DNA from: Streptomyces lydicus
GTDB taxonomy: Bacteria; Actinomycetota; Actinomycetes; Streptomycetales; Streptomycetaceae
Direction of reading: 5' to 3'
Assembly (NCBI RefSeq): GCF_000717345.1
Contig: NZ_JNZA01000016.1
Location: forward strand, 1-64,000
DNA: 64,000 nucleotides
Shown in pieces: positions 16,563 through 24,776 of this stretch. The notes below the pieces were generated by a model. The model made no database searches and was not told the DNA's origin. It saw only the letters and a list, made by a program, of their open reading frames with translations. Numbering within the stretch: the stretch's first letter is position 1; every line of letters begins with the position of its first letter. The translations under genes and the position numbers were made by a program.

Positions 16563-19500
16563 TCACCGCTCCATCAGGTCCGCGACCCGCCCCGCCGCAC
16601 CGCCGTCGTCCCGGTGGCAGAACGTCTCCCGGAAGTCCTCGTACGCCTCCGCCGACGCCGCCGCGATGGCGTCCAGATCGCCCAGCGCGTCGATCAGTTC
16701 ACCCGTCGTGGCCAGCAGCGGACCCGGCACCCGCGCCTCGAAGTCCAGCGTGAAACCGCGCAACGTGTCGCGGTAGTGCGGCAGATCCGGCGTGAGGAAC
16801 AGCAGCGGACGCCCGGTGTTCGCGAAGTCCACGGCCAGCGACGAATAGTCCGTGACCAGCACATCCGCGGCCAGCAGCAGCTCGGTGGCGTCCGGGTGGG
16901 CGGACACGTCCAGCGCGAACGGCGCATGATGCGCCGGCAACCGGTCGGCGACCAGCGGATGACCGCGCACCAGCAGCACGTGCCCGTCGCCCAGCTCCTC
17001 GCGCGCCAGCCGCAGATCCAGCGGCAGATGCAGCCGGTGCTGCCCCGTGTCGTACGCCAGGTCGTCCCGCGGCGTCGGCGCGTACAGCACCACCTTCCGG
17101 CCCGGCTCGATGCCCAGCCGCTCCCGCACCGCCGCCGCCCGCAGCTCACGGTCCGCCGCGAACAGCGCATCGGTACGCGGCAGCCCCGTCTCCATCAGCC
17201 GCCCCGAAAAACCCAGCGCCGAACGCAGCACCGGCGTGCTGTGCGCGTTCGGCGACAGCAGCACGCTCCACTGCCGGCTCACCCGCGGCCGCGCCGCCAG
17301 GTGCGCCAGGCCCGCGCACAGCGTGCCCGCCAGATCCGCGCCGATCCGCTTCAGCGGCGTGCCGTGCCAGGTCTGGATGATGCGCTGCCCGCCACGCCGG
17401 GTGAACCACCGCGGCAGATGGGTGTTGGTGACCACCCAGCGGCTGTGCGCCAGCGCCCCGTGCCACTCGGCGCTGCCCACCACCACCGCCCGCACCGTGT
17501 CCGGCACCGCGGTCTGCGCGTCACGCACCGCCCACAGGTGCTCCACGTCCGCCCCCCGGCGCACCAGCTCCTCGTGCACCGCCCGCGGCGAATCCCCGTA
17601 CGCCCGGCCACCGAAACTGCTGTACAGCACGGTGTCCCGCAGCGGGCGGGAGCGGTGCAGCGCATAGTGCTGCTCGCGCAGCACCCGCCGCCGGTACGGG
17701 CCCCGGTCACCCGCCGGCACCGCCGGCCCCGCGATCACCAGCGCCTCGTCGTACCGCTGCCGGTCCAGGGCCAGCGGCTTGCCGCGCACCGTACGCGACG
17801 CCGGCAGCCCGTCCAGGACCGACGGCGCGATCCGCACCGGCGCGTCCGGCACCGCACCCGGCACGCCCCGCTCCCGCAGGTGCAGCGTCCACCGGCCCTC
17901 ACGCAGCGGCACCGGCCCCGCCAGCGACGGCACCGCCCCCAGCGGCAGCACCCCGTGGAACCGGCCCTCCTCGTGCCGGGTCGCGAACACCAGCTCCGCG
18001 TCGTGCGCGGCGTCCTTCAGCACCAGCTCGGAGGCGTGCGGCGCGGCGTCCGGCAGCCGCCCCGACACCAGCAGCGTGCCGTCCGCACGCCACAGCACCC
18101 GGTCCAGATACGGCTGCGGCGTACGGTCGTGCAGCACCAGATCCCCGCCCGGGGTGGCCGCCACGACCAGCTCCCGGCCGTGCGGCAGCGGATACGCCAC
18201 CGGCGCCGCGCACGGATCGCAGGCCACCGCGTCCGTACCGCCGTCGGCGAGCACCAGCTGCGCCAGCCAGCTCTCGGTGTGCGCCGCCGGAATCGCCGCC
18301 GGCGCCCCGTCCCGCGGCGGACGCGCCGCCGCCACCGCCTCCGCACGGACCCGCACCGTCACCTCGCCGCCGTCCCGCGGCGCCACCTCCACCGGGAACG
18401 ACACCACCGTGCCCGTCCCCCGGTGCGTCAGCCGCAGCGCCGTCGGCGCCGGCCCCGGCGCCTCCACCGTCACCTCCACGTCGCCGCCCGCCGCCCGATG
18501 CCCCACCAGCCACCGCGTACGGCGCGCCACCGACAGCCGCAGCCGCCCCTCCTCGTACCACGGCGTGACCCGCACCCGGCCCGCCGCGCCCTCGTCCGCC
18601 ACGTCCCGGGCCGACGGCGCGGCACCCGACCCCGTCTCCGGCGCGCCCAGGGCCGCCGCCCGCACCACACCCCCCGACGCGAGCAGCACCCCCACCGCCC
18701 AGTCGCCCTCCTCGAAGCGGCCGCCCCGCCGCAACCGGGCCGGATCCACCCGCACCTCGAAGCCCGACCAGTCGTAGCAGTGCAGCTCCTGACCGGACTC
18801 GGCGGTCGCCTCCGGCATCAGCACCGGCCGCAGCGGCAGCAGCACCCGGCGCCGCCCGCACGACAGCACCACCGTCCGCAGATAACCGTGCCGGTGCGCG
18901 GCATCCACATTGCGCAGATACGCATAGCCGCGCAGGCGCAGCGCACCGTCCCGCCACACCGCCTCCACCACCCGCGCCCGCGCCGGGAAATCGGCCCGCT
19001 CCAGCCGCGTCACCCCCGGCGGCAGCTCCAGCGACGGACGCAGCGGCAGCACCGCCCGCTTCCGCAGCGGCGGCCCCGCCACCGTGAACCCGGCCGGATT
19101 GCGCGCCTCGTGCCCCAGCAGCGTCAGCAGATCCGCCGGCCGCCCCGCACGGATCAGGTACCAGCGCATCCGCAGCTCCACCGGAAGCCCCGGGAACAAC
19201 CCCGGATCGACGTCCGACAGGAAACCCCGCGCACAGTCCAGGAACGCCGTCCGCGCCTCGGACGCCGCCCCCGGCAGCCCCTCCACCAGATCCAGCAGCC
19301 CACCGGTGAGCAGCCACCGGTCGTAGTCCGCCGCATACGCGTTCAAGTGCACCCGCGCCGGATCGGCGAGGAACCGGCGCACCCCCGCCACCGCCGCGAA
19401 CCGGTCCCGCACCCCCCGCGCATCGGGACGCCGGTGCCGGTCCGGGCCCTCCGGCAGACGCCAGTAACACACGTGCTCGTGCAGGACGTCGACCGTCCTG

Positions 19501-20123
19501 GCGAGGAAGTGCGCGGGCAGCGTCACCGCCTCGTCATGGCACAACTCGCCCTCCGGGAAAGCGAATGCGCAACGGTCCCAGAACGCCCGGCGGAACACCT
19601 TGTTGCGGGCGAAATGATCCCGCAGCAGCGTCAGATCCTCGGTGACGTGCGTCCGCAACACCGTCCGGTGCGCCACCGGATGCTCCGCCGACTGACTGCG
19701 GCCGCCCGCCCCCAGCCGGTACACGTTGCCGGTCGCCAGATCCGAACCGGACGCGTCCAGCAGCCCCACCAGATCCTCGTACGCCCGCGGCAGCAGCACA
19801 TCGTCCGCGTCCAGGAACGCCAGGTAGTCGGTGTGCGGAAAGGCGTGCCGGGCACCGGTGTTGCGGACCGCGCCGCACCCCGGCGCCGCACCCGCCCCCG
19901 GATGGTGCACGATCCGGAACCGCGGATCCCGCTCCGCGAACCGGCGGGCCACCGCCGACGGCGTACCCGGCACCGCACCCCGCTCCGCGGGCCCGGTGTC
20001 CACCATCACCACATCCAGCTCGGCCAGCGTCTGCGCCGCCACCGACTCCAGGCACTCCTCCACATTCCGCTCGGACCCCTCGCTGCGATGGACCGGGACG
20101 ACGACCGTGAGTCGAGGCTTCAT
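16563..20123 (-). CDS. giant GT2 / polyol-phosphate transferase (TagF-like), 1186 residues
   Basis: The N-terminus (about 1-290) is a GT2 domain (LTVVVPVHR, metal motif DADD at 105-108). The C-terminus (about 790-1180) is a CDP-glycerol-type glycerophosphotransferase with WHGTPLKRIG (about 918) and VTDYSSLAVDFANTGRP (about 1089). Between them are about 400 residues of beta-rich sequence (SLELPPG, LRGYAYLRN, WLVGHRA) without catalytic motifs, probably two or more Ig-like modules for chain or membrane contact. The ATG at 20123 is chosen because the GT2 core begins at once; the open frame upstream is non-conserved low-complexity sequence. Having two enzymes of this class fits a primer/polymerase split or a copolymer of two polyol-phosphate units. 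Its exact substrate is unknown. Confidence 0.83.
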   Translation of the reverse strand: MKPRLTVVVPVHRSEGSERNVEECLESVAAQTLAELDVVMVDTGPAERGAVPGTPSAVARRFAERDPRFRIVHHPGAGAAPGCGAVRNTGARHAFPHTDYLAFLDADDVLLPRAYEDLVGLLDASGSDLATGNVYRLGAGGRSQSAEHPVAHRTVLRTHVTEDLTLLRDHFARNKVFRRAFWDRCAFAFPEGELCHDEAVTLPAHFLARTVDVLHEHVCYWRLPEGPDRHRRPDARGVRDRFAAVAGVRRFLADPARVHLNAYAADYDRWLLTGGLLDLVEGLPGAASEARTAFLDCARGFLSDVDPGLFPGLPVELRMRWYLIRAGRPADLLTLLGHEARNPAGFTVAGPPLRKRAVLPLRPSLELPPGVTRLERADFPARARVVEAVWRDGALRLRGYAYLRNVDAAHRHGYLRTVVLSCGRRRVLLPLRPVLMPEATAESGQELHCYDWSGFEVRVDPARLRRGGRFEEGDWAVGVLLASGGVVRAAALGAPETGSGAAPSARDVADEGAAGRVRVTPWYEEGRLRLSVARRTRWLVGHRAAGGDVEVTVEAPGPAPTALRLTHRGTGTVVSFPVEVAPRDGGEVTVRVRAEAVAAARPPRDGAPAAIPAAHTESWLAQLVLADGGTDAVACDPCAAPVAYPLPHGRELVVAATPGGDLVLHDRTPQPYLDRVLWRADGTLLVSGRLPDAAPHASELVLKDAAHDAELVFATRHEEGRFHGVLPLGAVPSLAGPVPLREGRWTLHLRERGVPGAVPDAPVRIAPSVLDGLPASRTVRGKPLALDRQRYDEALVIAGPAVPAGDRGPYRRRVLREQHYALHRSRPLRDTVLYSSFGGRAYGDSPRAVHEELVRRGADVEHLWAVRDAQTAVPDTVRAVVVGSAEWHGALAHSRWVVTNTHLPRWFTRRGGQRIIQTWHGTPLKRIGADLAGTLCAGLAHLAARPRVSRQWSVLLSPNAHSTPVLRSALGFSGRLMETGLPRTDALFAADRELRAAAVRERLGIEPGRKVVLYAPTPRDDLAYDTGQHRLHLPLDLRLAREELGDGHVLLVRGHPLVADRLPAHHAPFALDVSAHPDATELLLAADVLVTDYSSLAVDFANTGRPLLFLTPDLPHYRDTLRGFTLDFEARVPGPLLATTGELIDALGDLDAIAAASAEAYEDFRETFCHRDDGGAAGRVADLMER

Positions 20124-20370
20124 ACGCGGACCAAGCCTTTCCGGACTGGCGATGCACAAGACCGGTCCCTTCAACTCGCCACCGCCACCACGGTCACCGG
20201 ATCTGCGCTGAAAGGGTGAGAGACCCCCGCACGCGCACCCGCCCGGCAGATCACGCCCCGTGGTGAGCGCTCGGCGCGCCGTGACCACCGGCCGCGTCCG
20301 ATGCCGTAGACCCGAGACACCGCGTCAAGGCGCCCCCGCGCCGCGTCCCAGGGAAGGTGACCGCGTCCCG

Positions 20371-21057
20371 ATGCCCGGCCGAACCGACAGCTCCGCCACC
20401 ACCGACAGCTCCGACGCCCAGCCACCCGGCAGCGACCCCCGCCCCGTCCACCCCACCGACACCACGGGCACCGCACCGGCCGCCTCCACCGCACGCCTGC
20501 CCGCCGAGCAGCCCCACAGCTGCCTCACCCGCCTGCTGCCCACCCGCACCCCCTACCGCCGCCAACTCCGGCGGATCGGCGCCGGACGCGTCCTGGAGAT
20601 CGGCTGCGGCGACGGCGACACCCTCGCCGGCTGCGCCCCCGGCAGCGTCGGCATCGACCACGACCCGCAGGCCGTCGCCCGCTGCCGCACCCGCGGCCTG
20701 ACCGCCTGCACCCCCGCCGCCTTCCTCGCCGGCCCGCACGCCCGGCCCGGCGCCTTCGACGCCCTGCTCTCCGCCCACGTCCTGGAACACCTCGACGACG
20801 AACAGGCCGAAAGCCTGCTGCGCGCCTACCTCCCCTACGTACGGCCCGGCGGCGCCGCCGTACTGATCACCCCGCAGGAAGCCGGCCACCGCGCCGGCCC
20901 CGACCCCGTCCGCTTCACCGACTTCCCCCTGCTCCGCGCCTTCGCCGAATCCGCCGGCCTGATCGTCCGGCGCACCTACTCCCACCCGCTGCCCCGGCCC
21001 GCCGGACTGCTGCTCCGCGCCAACGCGTTCGTCCTGATCGCCCAGGTACCGGCCTGA
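20371..21057 (+). CDS. class I SAM-dependent methyltransferase
   Basis: The 228-residue protein has a disordered N-terminus (about 1-50) and a small Rossmann methyltransferase fold: motif I RVLEIGCGDGDT (about 71-82), an acidic GIDHD after strand 2, then LLSAHVLEHLDDEQ and YLPYVRPGGAAVLITP. It resembles Methyltransf_11/23 enzymes of polysaccharide loci. It diverges from the giant TagF-like gene and converges with another methyltransferase across a shared terminator, so methylation of a polymer sugar is a reasonable guess. The ATG at 20371 is preceded by GGGAAGG at a rather long distance, so the start is moderately certain. Confidence 0.78.
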   Translation: MPGRTDSSATTDSSDAQPPGSDPRPVHPTDTTGTAPAASTARLPAEQPHSCLTRLLPTRTPYRRQLRRIGAGRVLEIGCGDGDTLAGCAPGSVGIDHDPQAVARCRTRGLTACTPAAFLAGPHARPGAFDALLSAHVLEHLDDEQAESLLRAYLPYVRPGGAAVLITPQEAGHRAGPDPVRFTDFPLLRAFAESAGLIVRRTYSHPLPRPAGLLLRANAFVLIAQVPA

Positions 21058-21088
21058 CCGCACCGGCCCGCCCGGCCCCGGACACACC

Positions 21089-21121
21089 GCGGGCCGGGAC
21101 GGCCACCCCGTCCCGGCCCGC
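21089..21121. terminator. bidirectional terminator between two methyltransferase genes
   Basis: A perfect 14-base inverted repeat (GCGGGCCGGGACGG at 21089-21102 and its complement at 21108-21121) with a 5-base loop lies in the 75-base gap between convergent genes, so it can serve both strands. Confidence 0.75.
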
Positions 21122-21132
21122 GCCCACCGTCC

Positions 21133-22092
21133 TCAGCGCGTACGCGCCCGCCGACGGGCCCGCACGATCGCCCGCGTGACGATCGGCGGCAGCACGTCCA
21201 GCGCCACCTTCCGCACCGTGCCGCGCGTCGGCACCGGCGGCCGGGACACCGGGCGGGCCGCCGACGCCCGCGGCTCCCGCGCCGCCGGCCCCGGCACCAC
21301 CCGCGCGGCCGGCGCCGCCTTGTACCGGGACACCGGCTGCGCCGGCTCCTTGGCACCCTTGGCGCTCAGCCGCACCAGCGGCGCGTCATTGACGTACTGC
21401 ACCTCGTGCCAGATGTCGCCCCGGCCCTTGATCCACTCCACCAGCGCCTTCTGCAGCGGCTCGGGATCACCCCAGGTCCCGTAGAACTTGGTGCCCGTGA
21501 TGCAGATGGGGCGCAGTCCCTCGTTCGACACCGCCTGCCACGTGGCCGCGGCCACCCCCGGACAGTGCTCCGCGCGGTAGTCGTCCAGCACCACCACGCC
21601 GCTGCCGGAGAGCAGCTCACGCACCGCGAGGATGTCGCCGTGCACGTGCTCGTACAGATGCGAGGCGTCGATGTGGGCGAACCGCACCGACCCCGCCTCG
21701 ACATGATCGCTGACGACCGAACTCAGCCCCTGCACGATCGTCGGCAACTCGTCATGGAACGCAAGGTAGTTCGCCTCGAAGGCGCGGCGGGTCAGCGTCG
21801 CGTAGGACTTCTTCATCTCCTTGGAGTTCGAGGCGTCCTCGGCGGGGGAGTCGAAGAGGTCGCAGACCGTGAAGCGCTCACCGTCCCGCAGCCGGGCACC
21901 CAGGAAGATCGCGCTCTTGCCCATGTACGCGCCCAGTTCCAGCAGATCACCCCGCTCGGAACGGTCCTGCTGATACGCCAGGAACCAGTCGAACAGCAGC
22001 TGATCGGCGGTGAAGAACCAGCCTTTGACGTCGGACAGCCGGGTGGGGCGCGGGAGTTGTTCGGCACTCTGGTCTGCGATGGGGGCAGTCAT
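21133..22092 (-). CDS. SAM-dependent methyltransferase (Methyltransf_24 type)
   Basis: The 319-residue protein has a helical N-terminus with WFFTADQLLFDWFL, then motif I DLLELGAYMGKSAIFLG (about 52-68), TVCDLFDSP, RFAHIDASHLYEHVHGDI and GVVVLDDYRAEHCPG, the pattern of CmcI/macrocin-type O-methyltransferases. The last 60 residues are basic and Pro/Ala-rich. Such enzymes methylate sugars or small polymers in surface-glycan clusters. The ATG at 22092 begins MTAPIADQS; an upstream GTG would add a non-conserved stretch. It is the last gene on the glycan side of the window. Confidence 0.78.
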   Translation of the reverse strand: MTAPIADQSAEQLPRPTRLSDVKGWFFTADQLLFDWFLAYQQDRSERGDLLELGAYMGKSAIFLGARLRDGERFTVCDLFDSPAEDASNSKEMKKSYATLTRRAFEANYLAFHDELPTIVQGLSSVVSDHVEAGSVRFAHIDASHLYEHVHGDILAVRELLSGSGVVVLDDYRAEHCPGVAAATWQAVSNEGLRPICITGTKFYGTWGDPEPLQKALVEWIKGRGDIWHEVQYVNDAPLVRLSAKGAKEPAQPVSRYKAAPAARVVPGPAAREPRASAARPVSRPPVPTRGTVRKVALDVLPPIVTRAIVRARRRARTR

Positions 22093-22434
22093 GTGCGGTC
22101 CGTCTCCAGACGGTCGGGAACGTAGGGCCATGTGCGCTGTAGGAGAGGCAAAAAAGAGGGTGAGGGGATACGGAGAACCTGTGCAGTTATGGACGGCGCC
22201 CGGCACACACCGTGGCGCAGGGCGCGGCCCGCACCGGGACCAGGGCGCCCTCGCTCGTCACGCAAACGTGCGAGCCCCGCCCGTCAGTCTCCCCGACGAG
22301 GCGCCGCCGCACCATGCGTTTCACGGCAGTGACCGACATCGTAGGGGGACGGACATGAACGGGAGATAACAACGGACGGACCGCCGGGGGCCCGCCCCGC
22401 CGCCCGGGGGCGCCCGCCGCCGGACCGCCCCGCC
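22093..22434. other. gene-free spacer between methyltransferase and sugar transporter
   Basis: These 342 bases show no credible gene. They must hold the methyltransferase promoter (reading left) and the end of the ABC transporter transcript. A purine-rich run (GAGAGGCAAAAAAGAGGG, about 22143-22160) precedes the methyltransferase start. A GC-rich stretch near 22382-22434 could form a hairpin just past the permease stop, but no clean inverted repeat was confirmed. Confidence 0.5.
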
Positions 22435-23343
22435 TCACTTCACCGCGCCCGCCATCACACCCGACACGAACTGCCGCTGGAACGCGAAGAACACGATCAA
22501 CGGCACCACCATCGACACGAACGCCCCCGGCGCCAGCACATCGATGTTGTTGCCGAACTGCCGCACCTCCTGCTGCAGCGCCACCGTGATCGGCGGACTG
22601 CCGCTGTCCGCGAAGATCAACGCGACCAGCATGTCGTTCCACACCCACAGGAACTGGAAGATCCCCAGCGAAGCGATCGCCGGACCCCCCAGCGGCATCA
22701 CCACCCGGGTGAAAAGCCGCAGCTCACCCGCCCCGTCCAGCCGGGCCGCCTCCAGCAGCTCCCGCGGGATCTCCGCGAAGAAGTTCCGCAGCAGGAACAC
22801 CGCGAACGGCAGCCCGAACGCCGTATGGAACAGGACCACCCCGGCCGTCGTCTCGAACAGCCCCACCGCACCGAACAACTTCGCCACCGGGATCAGCGCC
22901 ACCTGCACCGGCACCACCAGCAACCCCACGACGACCATGAACCAGCCGTCCCGGCCCGGAAAATCCATCCACGCGAAGGCATAACCCGCCAGCGAACCGA
23001 TGACCACCACCAGCACCGTCGCCGGCACCGTGATCTCCGCCGTGGTCAGCAGCGACCCCATCACCTTCCCGTTCGACAGCAACTGGCCGTAGTTGTCGAA
23101 CGTGATCTCCGCCGGCTTCGTGAACACCTCCCACCAGCCGGACTCCGCGATCTGCTGCGGACTGCGCAACGACGACAGCAACAGCCCCACCGAAGGCATC
23201 AACCAGAACAGCGCCACCAGCACCAGGAACACCCGCACCGCGCCGCCACCGGTCCGCGCCGCCAGACGCCCCGCGATCGACCGCCCCGCCCGCACCGCGC
23301 CCCCGCCGCGCCGGCCCGCCACCACACCCCCCACGGACGTCAT
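22435..23343 (-). CDS. carbohydrate ABC transporter permease, MalG-like
   Basis: The 302-residue protein has six membrane segments and the inner-membrane permease EAA loop, here ELLEAARLDGAGELRLFTRVVMP, about 80 residues from the end. The N-terminal 35 residues are Gly/Arg-rich and cytoplasmic. MalG-type permeases pair with a MalF-type partner, which overlaps its start by 4 bases (ATGA). Both work with the solute-binding lipoprotein upstream. The sugar is not identifiable, and a shared ATPase (MsiK-type in Streptomyces) must be encoded elsewhere. Confidence 0.9.
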   Translation of the reverse strand: MTSVGGVVAGRRGGGAVRAGRSIAGRLAARTGGGAVRVFLVLVALFWLMPSVGLLLSSLRSPQQIAESGWWEVFTKPAEITFDNYGQLLSNGKVMGSLLTTAEITVPATVLVVVIGSLAGYAFAWMDFPGRDGWFMVVVGLLVVPVQVALIPVAKLFGAVGLFETTAGVVLFHTAFGLPFAVFLLRNFFAEIPRELLEAARLDGAGELRLFTRVVMPLGGPAIASLGIFQFLWVWNDMLVALIFADSGSPPITVALQQEVRQFGNNIDVLAPGAFVSMVVPLIVFFAFQRQFVSGVMAGAVK

Positions 23344-24731
23344 CGGCGAGGCTCCTTCCGCAGGCGCCGGAGATTCACGTACATCACCGGCAGCACCAGC
23401 AACAGCAGGAACACAGCGATCGCACTGCCCAGCCCCTCGTCCACATCCGTCCCGAACGACGACTGGAACAACTGCAGCGCCAGCACATTCGCCGACCTGA
23501 GGCTCGACCCCGGCGCGATGATGTACACCAGATCGAAGATCTTCAGCACATTGATCATCAACGTGACCAGCACCACCACCAGAACCGGCGCCAGCAACGG
23601 CACCGTGATCCGACGGAACACCTGCCACTCACCCGCCCCGTCCACCCGCGCCGCCTCCAACAACTCCCGCGGCACCCCCGCCAGGCCCGCCGCGATCAAC
23701 ACCATCGCGAAACCCGCCCACATCCACACATACGACCCGATGATGGCCGGCGTCACCAACGCCGGACCCAGCCACTCCACCCCGTGGTACGCCGCCGCGA
23801 AATTCGCCCCCGGCAACCGCAGCCGGGCACCGTCCGCCGCCCCGGCCGGCAGCACGAACGTCCCGTCCGCCGCCGTCGTCGCCGACGCCACCACCGCCCC
23901 GCCCCGGACCGCCTCCACCCGCAGCCCCGCCAGCGCCTTCTCGTTCCCGTCGATCACCCCCGGCCGGCCGCCACCACCCCGCGTGAAGTCCAGCCACACC
24001 GAGCCCGACACCACCCCCGGCCGCCGCACCGCCGCCACCGCCGGCCGCGCCCCCCGCAGATCGTCCTGCCGCACCGCCACCAACGGCAGATCCACCCGCG
24101 CACCGGCCCGCACCACCGACTCCGTGGTGAACCCGCCACCACCCGACGGCCGCAACGCCGAACGAGGCCGCGGCTTCGCCCCCGGAAACGGCGCCGGATC
24201 ACTGAACGTGTCATGCACCGACACCCACACCGCGTTCGCCACCCCGCGCTCCGGCGCCTGGTCGTACACCAGCCGGAAGATGATCCCCGCCGCCAGCATC
24301 GAGATCGCCATCGGCATGAAGACCACCAGCTTGAACGCGGTCCCCCAACGGATCCGCTCCGTCAGCACCGCGAACACCAGCCCCAGCGCCGTCGACACCG
24401 TCGGCGCCACCACCACCCACACCACGTTGTTCCGCAAAGCGGTACGAATGCCCTCGTCAGAGAACATCTCCCCGTAATTACCCAGCCCCACGAAACCGCT
24501 GCCCGACGCGTCGAACAGACTCCGGTAGACCGAGAACACGATGGGATACACCACCAGCGCCCCCAGCAACACCAGCGCCGGCAGCAAAAACACCACCGCC
24601 ACCCACCGCCGGGTCCCCGTCACCCGCCGCCGCCCACCGCGCCGCCCGTCACCGTCCCGGCCACCCGGGCGGCTCACCGTGCTGACCCCTGCGTCCTTGC
24701 TGACCCCTGCGTCGCGCATCGCGTCGCTCAT
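23340..24731 (-). CDS. carbohydrate ABC transporter permease, MalF-like, with inserted extracytoplasmic domain
   Basis: The 463-residue protein has a cytoplasmic N-terminus with a duplicated DAGVS, TM helices at about 43-66, 102-122 and 134-153, then about 170 non-membrane residues (155-325), and three more helices (328-350, 383-405, 434-455). The EAA loop ELLEAARVDGAGEWQVFRRI (356-375) identifies the family. The insert contains a Cna-B/carboxypeptidase-regulatory-like beta sandwich (SVWLDFT, ALAGLRVEAVRGG, TTAADGTFVLP, about 243-310). Ordinary permeases of this class are near 300 residues. E. coli MalF also carries an Ig-like loop between TM3 and TM4 that contacts its binding protein, so a similar docking role is inferred. 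Confidence 0.88.
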   Translation of the reverse strand: MSDAMRDAGVSKDAGVSTVSRPGGRDGDGRRGGRRRVTGTRRWVAVVFLLPALVLLGALVVYPIVFSVYRSLFDASGSGFVGLGNYGEMFSDEGIRTALRNNVVWVVVAPTVSTALGLVFAVLTERIRWGTAFKLVVFMPMAISMLAAGIIFRLVYDQAPERGVANAVWVSVHDTFSDPAPFPGAKPRPRSALRPSGGGGFTTESVVRAGARVDLPLVAVRQDDLRGARPAVAAVRRPGVVSGSVWLDFTRGGGGRPGVIDGNEKALAGLRVEAVRGGAVVASATTAADGTFVLPAGAADGARLRLPGANFAAAYHGVEWLGPALVTPAIIGSYVWMWAGFAMVLIAAGLAGVPRELLEAARVDGAGEWQVFRRITVPLLAPVLVVVLVTLMINVLKIFDLVYIIAPGSSLRSANVLALQLFQSSFGTDVDEGLGSAIAVFLLLLVLPVMYVNLRRLRKEPRR

Positions 24732-24776
24732 CGTGACGATCCCCCGGTCCCGGTCGAGACGGTCGGCGGCGGACGC

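Noticed and set aside
16446..20219. 1257-codon plus-strand frame opposite the giant TagF-like gene
   Set aside because: Arg/His/Pro/Gln-rich without structure; the minus-strand frame has two clear enzymatic domains.
20255..20291. Imperfect palindrome between divergent TagF-like and methyltransferase genes as an operator
   Set aside because: Arms align only with gaps (GTGGT...ACCAC core), too weak to support.
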